From contig JAHJQT010000061.1 in the NCBI GenBank assembly GCA_018819085.1, forward strand, positions 1-8,701: 8,701 nt of DNA, in the 5' to 3' direction. Below are positions 4,577 through 8,701 of this stretch, in pieces. The position numbers and the translations under genes are program-made. The DNA is from Patescibacteria group bacterium. GTDB taxonomy: Bacteria; Patescibacteriota; Minisyncoccia; Portnoybacterales; UBA2143. The notes below the pieces were generated by a model, which was given only the letters and a program-made list of their open reading frames with translations, made no database searches and was not told where the DNA came from. How positions within the stretch are numbered: the first letter of the stretch is position 1; each line of letters begins with the position of its first letter.

Positions 4577-6316
4577 ATGAAGCAAAGAAAAACTTTTACA
4601 TGGAAAATAGGGGGTGAAGCTGGGCAGGGCCAACAGGTTGCTGGTTTAATTTTAGGAAGGACTTGTTTATCTTCTAATCTCTTTTCTTTTATCTATTCTG
4701 AATACCCTTCTCGCTTAAGGGGTGGCTTAGTAACTAATCAAGTAAGTATTTCAAGTGAACCTGTAGATGCAATTTCAAAAAAAATAGATTTTTTATTTGC
4801 CCTAAGCCAACCTGCTTTAGATTCTTGTAAAAAAGATTTAAATAATAATGCTCTAGTTTTTTATGATTCTAATAAAGTTAAAGAAATAGATAAAAGTTTA
4901 AAGAAAATTAAATTTATTCCTTTGTCTTTACGTGATTTAGCAAAGGAAAATAACATTAATGCTTTTATGCTTAATAGTTTAATTTTAGGCATTTCATCTG
5001 TTTTATTTGATTTTGATATTAAGCTATTAAAGGGAGAAATAAGGGGATTTTTAGGTGAGAATAATAAATCTGAAGATTTAATTAAAAGTAACGAAAGGGC
5101 AATCCAAATTGGATATGAATATGCTTGTAAAAAATTAAATTTAAAATCACTTTTTGATATTAAGTCAAAACTAAAATCTTCAAAAAGAATTATTTTAACA
5201 GGCAATGAAGCAGTTGCTCAGGGATCTGTTTTTTCAAAATGTGGATTTTATTCTGCCTATCCAATGACACCTGCTTCTTCTATTCTTCATATCTTAGCTA
5301 AGCAAGCTAAGAAGAATAAGATGGTTGTAAATCATTCGGAAGATGAGATAGCGGCTATTAATATGGCTATTGGTGCTAGTTGGGCAGGAAAAAGATCAAT
5401 GACAGGAACATCTGGTGGAGGGTTTGCTTTAATGAGTGAGGGATTGAATCTATCGGCAATGAGTGAAGCTCCATTAGTAATTGTTAATTCGCAAAGACCA
5501 GGGCCTGCTACTGGTATGGCTACCTGGACAGAACAGGGCGATCTCCAATATCTAGCTAAAGTTGGTTATGGTGATTTTCCTAGGATAATTTTAGCTCCTG
5601 CTGATGCTGAAGAATCATTCTATTTTACCGTTCTTGCTTTTAATTTAGCTGATATCTATCAAATGCCTGTTTTCCTTCTCTTAGATAAATATATTTCAGA
5701 AAGTCATAAAGTTATTTCTGATTTTAATCTAAAAAATCTTAAGATTAATCGTGGAAAGATTTTAACTCAAGAACAATTATCTAAAATTAAAGATTACAAA
5801 CGATATTCTTTTAGTAAAGATGGTGTTTCTCCACGTTCACTACCTGGTCAGAAAAATGGTATCTTTCTAGCTAATGGAAATGAGCATGATGAGTATGGAT
5901 TTTCAATAGATGGCTTTAGTAGTGATTTACGCAAGAAGCAAATGGAAAAACGTCATGCTAAATTAAACAATATATCCAAGGATTTACCAAAACCAAAATT
6001 ATTTGGTCCAAGCAATACTTCATTAACCTTAGTTGGATGGGGTTCTGTCAAAGGCCCAGTGCTAGAAGCTATGAAAGAATTAAATAATGTTAATTATATT
6101 CATATTCCCGCTCCATTCCCATTGGATAAAAATAGTTTATTAGAATTATTAAAAAATACTAAAAAAACAATTGTTATTGAGAATAATTATAAAGGCCAGT
6201 TGGCTGATTTAATGCAAGAGGTATTACCTTTAAGATTTAAACAAAGATTTAATAAATATAATGGTCAACAATTTTTCCCTGAAGAAATTATTGAGTTGGT
6301 TAAAAAAGAATTTTAA
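4577..6316 (+). CDS. korA: 2-oxoacid:ferredoxin oxidoreductase, fused gamma-alpha subunit
   Basis: This 579-residue protein has the gamma-then-alpha order of KorA-type subunits. The gamma domain (about 8-185) starts with IGGEAGQGQ (11-19) and has YPSRLRGG (43-50). The alpha domain starts near 205 with TGNEAVAQG and carries YPMTP (228-232), the substrate-loop motif of the family, HSEDE (253-257), GTSGGGFALMSEG (277-289) and SPRSLPGQ (418-425). The C-terminal alpha domain runs to about 575. With KorB it would oxidatively decarboxylate a 2-oxoacid to acyl-CoA and reduce ferredoxin in the cytoplasm, or run in reverse. Substrate (2-oxoglutarate, pyruvate or a branched-chain 2-oxoacid) cannot be told from sequence, so the symbol is provisional. 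No delta (ferredoxin-like) subunit is adjacent. korB follows after four bases. Confidence 0.93.
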   Translation: MKQRKTFTWKIGGEAGQGQQVAGLILGRTCLSSNLFSFIYSEYPSRLRGGLVTNQVSISSEPVDAISKKIDFLFALSQPALDSCKKDLNNNALVFYDSNKVKEIDKSLKKIKFIPLSLRDLAKENNINAFMLNSLILGISSVLFDFDIKLLKGEIRGFLGENNKSEDLIKSNERAIQIGYEYACKKLNLKSLFDIKSKLKSSKRIILTGNEAVAQGSVFSKCGFYSAYPMTPASSILHILAKQAKKNKMVVNHSEDEIAAINMAIGASWAGKRSMTGTSGGGFALMSEGLNLSAMSEAPLVIVNSQRPGPATGMATWTEQGDLQYLAKVGYGDFPRIILAPADAEESFYFTVLAFNLADIYQMPVFLLLDKYISESHKVISDFNLKNLKINRGKILTQEQLSKIKDYKRYSFSKDGVSPRSLPGQKNGIFLANGNEHDEYGFSIDGFSSDLRKKQMEKRHAKLNNISKDLPKPKLFGPSNTSLTLVGWGSVKGPVLEAMKELNNVNYIHIPAPFPLDKNSLLELLKNTKKTIVIENNYKGQLADLMQEVLPLRFKQRFNKYNGQQFFPEEIIELVKKEF

Positions 6317-6320
6317 TTAG

Positions 6321-7064
6321 ATGACTAAACAAAACAATTATATCACTTCAAATAAATCAAGCTGGTGCCCTGGATGCAGTAATTTTAGCATTCGGGCCGC
6401 TTTAATTCGCGCTTTCTCAGAGCTTAATTTAAAGCCACATGAAATATCAATGGTTTTTGATATTGGCTGTGCTGGAAATTCTTGTGTCTTATATAATGTT
6501 TACGGGTTTCATGGATTGCATGGCAGAACCGTTCCTTTAGCAGTTGGTGCTAAATTAGCGAATAATAAGTTGACTGTGATTGGTATAGCTGGAGATGGGG
6601 GAGCGTATGGTGAAGGATTAAATCATCTTGTTGAAGCAGCTCGTAGTGACTATAACATCACTCTTATTGTCTCAAATAATAAATTATATAGTTTAACTAC
6701 AGGACAAGCATCACCAACAAGTGAAAGGGGGACTAAAACTAAATCAACTCCAGAAGGAGTAAATAAAACAGGGCTAAATCCCCTTCTCATTGCTTTATCT
6801 GCCGGAGCTGGTTTCGTTGCTCGTGGATATGCTGATGAAGTTGAACATTTATCTGGAATATTTAAGAAAGCAATAAATCATAAAGGATTTTCATTAATTG
6901 ATGTTCTTCAACCATGTATTACTTTGGATAAAAAAAATACCAGAGAATGGTATCAGCAAAGAATTTATCAGTTGGATGATAAATGGCCTGTTGAAGATAG
7001 AAACAAGGCAATTATTAAGGTTCAAGAATGGGGAGATAAAATCCCTATCGGAATTTTTTTTTAA
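6321..7064 (+). CDS. korB: 2-oxoacid:ferredoxin oxidoreductase, beta (TPP-binding) subunit
   Basis: This 247-residue catalytic partner of KorA begins four bases after the korA stop, so translation is probably coupled. WCPGC (C16, C19), C50 in DIGCAGNSC and C199 in QPC match the four ligands of the single [4Fe-4S] cluster of this family. The thiamine diphosphate motif runs from GDG (91-93) to NN (119-120). HGLHGRTVPLAVGAKLAN (64-81) is typical. The enzyme joins TPP chemistry to electron transfer to ferredoxin. The protein is shorter than the roughly 280-300 residues usual in the family. It ends at IPIGIFF, where I would expect a further FYK.E.P.YE-like tail. The stop lies in a nine-T run, and tRNA-Ala begins five bases later on the other strand. 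Active-site and cluster residues are intact. Confidence 0.93.
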   Translation: MTKQNNYITSNKSSWCPGCSNFSIRAALIRAFSELNLKPHEISMVFDIGCAGNSCVLYNVYGFHGLHGRTVPLAVGAKLANNKLTVIGIAGDGGAYGEGLNHLVEAARSDYNITLIVSNNKLYSLTTGQASPTSERGTKTKSTPEGVNKTGLNPLLIALSAGAGFVARGYADEVEHLSGIFKKAINHKGFSLIDVLQPCITLDKKNTREWYQQRIYQLDDKWPVEDRNKAIIKVQEWGDKIPIGIFF

Positions 7065-7068
7065 TATG

Positions 7069-7139
7069 TGGACTTAGCGGGAGTCGAACCCGCGTTTCCG
7101 CAATGCGAATGCGATGTATTACCACTATACTATAAGCCC
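7069..7139 (-). tRNA. tRNA-Ala (anticodon CGC), no encoded CCA
   Basis: Read on the minus strand, GGGCTTA (7139-7133) pairs with TAAGTCC (7076-7070), with discriminator A at 7069. The third pair is G-U, the classic alanine identity element G3-U70. The anticodon stem TCGCA/TGCGG encloses TTCGCAT with anticodon CGC (7107-7105), reading GCG. The T arm is GCGGG-TTCGACT-CCCGC, and the variable region has four bases. The 3' end is followed by CAT, so CCA is added enzymatically. It lies downstream of cca and rubrerythrin on the same strand, with no promoter of its own visible, and its 3' end is five bases from the convergent korB stop. Confidence 0.94.
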
Positions 7140-7141
7140 TG

Positions 7142-7184
7142 AAGGCTGTATGTTTCAAGGCCGTGCCTCAAAAGATACAGCCTT
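7142..7184 (-). repeat. Two-tier hairpin between rubrerythrin and tRNA-Ala
   Basis: A perfect 10-bp outer stem (AAGGCTGTAT, 7142-7151, with ATACAGCCTT, 7175-7184) encloses an inner hairpin, AGGC (7158-7161)/GCCT (7165-7168), with a CGT loop. On the minus strand it begins four bases after the rubrerythrin stop codon and ends two bases before the tRNA-Ala 5' end. No T-run follows the stem on either strand. It may protect the rubrerythrin mRNA 3' end once the tRNA is cut out, or position the 5' processing cut; both are inference. Confidence 0.65.
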
Positions 7185-7188
7185 GAAA

Positions 7189-7761
7189 TTAGTAATTTTC
7201 ACATTTAGTCTGGTAAAATGATTGAGGATGATCACATGAAGGGCAGATTTTTGGAGCTTCTTTGTCAAAATGCATATAACCACATTCTCTGCAAATCCAC
7301 CAGGTCTTTTTATCCTTTTTAAATACTTTTTTATCCTGTAAGTTTTTAAGTAGTTTCTTATATCTCTCTTCATGATGTTTTTCAGCTACGGCAATAGATC
7401 TTAATTGCGCTGCAATCTTAACAAAACCTTCTTTCTCTGCTGTTTCAGCAAATTCAGGATACATCTCTTTGTATTCATGATTCTCTCCTGCTATAGAGGC
7501 TTTTAGATTATCTTCAGTTTTGCCATAAATTACTGAAGCAGATGTTTGAACTTCAATTTCATCTTTCTTATTTTTCAATTCTTGAATATGTTCAAAAAGT
7601 CTTTTAGCGTGAGTTTTTTCTTGCAATGCTGTTTCTAGAAAAATACTAGCTATCTGTTCATACCCTTCTTTCATGGCTATTTTAGCGTAGAAGTCATAAC
7701 GATTTCTTGCTTGTGACTCCCCTATAAATGCTTTAGTTAAATTTTGTATTGTTTGATTCAT
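7189..7761 (-). CDS. rbr: Rubrerythrin
   Basis: This 190-residue protein has the length and two-domain plan of classical rubrerythrin. The ferritin-like four-helix domain (1-140) carries the diiron ligands E15, E48xxH51, E93xxE96 and E127xxH130. A C-terminal rubredoxin domain has C157xxC160 and C173xxC176 for one FeS4 iron. Rubrerythrin reduces hydrogen peroxide to water using electrons from rubredoxin or NAD(P)H systems, protecting anaerobes during oxygen exposure. That suits an organism with the oxygen-sensitive KorAB encoded on the opposite strand next to it. It starts 22 bases after the cca stop, so it is probably co-transcribed with cca and tRNA-Ala. The upstream sequence is purely A/T with no Shine-Dalgarno sequence. 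All metal ligands are present. Confidence 0.97.
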   Translation of the reverse strand: MNQTIQNLTKAFIGESQARNRYDFYAKIAMKEGYEQIASIFLETALQEKTHAKRLFEHIQELKNKKDEIEVQTSASVIYGKTEDNLKASIAGENHEYKEMYPEFAETAEKEGFVKIAAQLRSIAVAEKHHEERYKKLLKNLQDKKVFKKDKKTWWICRECGYMHFDKEAPKICPSCDHPQSFYQTKCENY

Positions 7762-7783
7762 AATTTTTTATTTATTTTATTTT

Positions 7784-8701
7784 TTATTTAACCCAGTGTT
7801 TGTCTTTCATTTTTAAATCAATTTCTTCTTTTTTCTCTTTAACTTTTTTTGTTTTATTTCTAAGTTCTTTGTCAGAAAGCTTATTTAATTCTGTTGCTTT
7901 AGAAGAAAGTTTTTGTTTTGAATTAATTTTAGGATCTTGCAATGCTTCTGATAAAAGTGCTTCTATAAGTAATCCTAAACGAGGTCCTGGTTTAATCTTT
8001 AATAATGTAATTAAATCATTACCGTTTATTTTAAGCATTCTAGCTGAAATAGGGTCTTGAGATACTTTTTCAATAACATATTCTAAATGGCGTAATTTAT
8101 AAGGAATTGCTTTAGGTACGCCACTTCCTAGTCTATCTGTGACTCTTAAATTAATTAAATCATTAATATTATCCTTCCCTACTCGTCTTAAAAGTCGTCT
8201 TACTCCTGCTTCAGTTACTTCGTCAACATTATATACAAACATGTGACTGCGTACCAAAAGAGCTATTTTTTCAATAACCTTTTTAGGAAATTTTAAACGT
8301 TGAAGAATTTTAATAGAAATTTTAGCGCCTATAAAATCATGGTTATAGAAGGTTGAATTTTCTCCTTCGCCTACTTTAACTTGTGGTTTAGCGATATCAT
8401 GTAATAAAGCAGCTAAACGAACTTCAAGATTGTATTTTCTTTTAGCAGCAAATTTTAAAGATAAAATTGAATGCTGATATATTGTATAAATATGATGCTT
8501 GTTTTGACCAACGCCAATCCCCTTTTTTAATTCAGGAATAATATATTCAAGTAGGTTTGATTCTTCTAAAAGCTTAATTGCTTTTTCAGGATTTTCTGAC
8601 ATTATCATCTTTATAAATTCATCTCTGATTCTTTCTTTGGCAATCATTTGTAAAAGATGAGAGTTTTCTTTAATTGCTTTAAAGGTTTCTTTTTCTATTT
8701 C
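7784..8701 (-). CDS. cca: CCA tRNA nucleotidyltransferase, C-terminal part (5' end outside the window)
   Basis: The reading frame stays open to the window edge: the 18 codons upstream of the first visible ATG (8647) translate as family-like sequence (EIEKETFKAIKENSHLLQ). The gene is therefore cut by the window, and 305 residues are visible. The visible part begins in the linker and RNA-binding region of class II nucleotidyltransferases (KERIRDEF, then LLEESNLLEYIIPEL). It continues into an HD domain with H77, HD at 101-102, H121, H153 and D189, then GNDLITLLKIKPGPRLG near 227-243, and ends in a lysine-rich tail of about 50 residues. The catalytic head lies beyond the edge. The enzyme adds CCA to tRNA 3' ends, which tRNA-Gly and tRNA-Ala here need. 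The alternative, a poly(A) polymerase of the same superfamily, is less likely in such a small genome. Confidence 0.88.
   Translation of the reverse strand, partial: EIEKETFKAIKENSHLLQMIAKERIRDEFIKMIMSENPEKAIKLLEESNLLEYIIPELKKGIGVGQNKHHIYTIYQHSILSLKFAAKRKYNLEVRLAALLHDIAKPQVKVGEGENSTFYNHDFIGAKISIKILQRLKFPKKVIEKIALLVRSHMFVYNVDEVTEAGVRRLLRRVGKDNINDLINLRVTDRLGSGVPKAIPYKLRHLEYVIEKVSQDPISARMLKINGNDLITLLKIKPGPRLGLLIEALLSEALQDPKINSKQKLSSKATELNKLSDKELRNKTKKVKEKKEEIDLKMKDKHWVK

Noticed and set aside
4861..5205. 114-codon minus-strand frame inside korA
   Set aside because: It is antisense to the gamma domain and its linker, with a Leu/Ser/Phe-rich shadow composition.
7029..7064. Intrinsic terminator for korAB at the end of korB (short GGGA/TCCC stem and nine Ts)
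   Set aside because: The stem is only four pairs, is separated from the T-run by about eight bases, and lies inside the coding sequence; too weak to call.
7155..7373. 72-codon minus-strand frame overlapping the rubrerythrin 3' end
   Set aside because: It lies in another frame over the rubredoxin domain, runs into the hairpin, and has no recognisable family features.
7800..8060. 86-codon plus-strand frame opposite cca
   Set aside because: It is antisense to the conserved C-terminal domain of cca, with a Ser/Phe/Leu-rich shadow composition.
8645..8647. ATG at 8647 as the true start of the right-hand gene
   Set aside because: The frame stays open to the window edge with family-like sequence, and a 287-residue protein would lack the catalytic nucleotidyltransferase head.

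Overview
The window is AT-rich, densely packed bacterial chromosome carrying mostly housekeeping genes. It suggests a small-genome, anaerobic bacterium, most plausibly of the Candidate Phyla Radiation (Patescibacteria). This is an inference from low GC, near-absence of Shine-Dalgarno sequences, a short NusA with an acidic insertion and a lysine tail, an RNase Y/YmdB pair, rubrerythrin, and GC-rich palindromes set in AT-rich spacers. No marker gene here fixes the phylum.

Left region (1-352): a promoter drives tRNA-Pro(UGG), followed by a GC-rich spacer full of hairpins and then tRNA-Gly(UCC). A 16-bp perfect hairpin (302-339) separates the tRNAs from the convergent gene to the right.

Central minus-strand block (353-4407), in transcription order: nusA, rny (RNase Y), ymdB-like phosphoesterase, HU. 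The block joins transcription elongation control, mRNA decay, a phosphodiesterase known as an RNase Y neighbour, and a nucleoid protein. A consensus-like promoter lies before nusA and shows that the correct nusA start is the internal ATG at 4407. A long AT-rich imperfect palindrome separates rny from ymdB.

Divergent plus-strand operon (4577-7064): korA-korB, a two-subunit 2-oxoacid:ferredoxin oxidoreductase (gamma-alpha fusion plus TPP/Fe-S beta subunit). A perfect 17-bp-arm palindrome, built of two 13-bp dyads, sits between the nusA promoter and a weaker candidate kor promoter.

Right minus-strand block (7069-8701), in transcription order: cca (tRNA nucleotidyltransferase, 5' end outside the window), rubrerythrin, tRNA-Ala(CGC). 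tRNA-Gly and tRNA-Ala lack an encoded CCA, which the cca product would add; tRNA-Pro encodes CCA.

No new multi-gene system is visible. The items most worth a second look are non-coding: hairpins abutting or invading the 5' ends of two tRNAs, the double dyad between nusA and kor, and the nusA leader hairpin. Among proteins they are the shortened KorB C-terminus, an Asp at a metal-ligand position in the YmdB homologue, and a cysteine cluster in HU.
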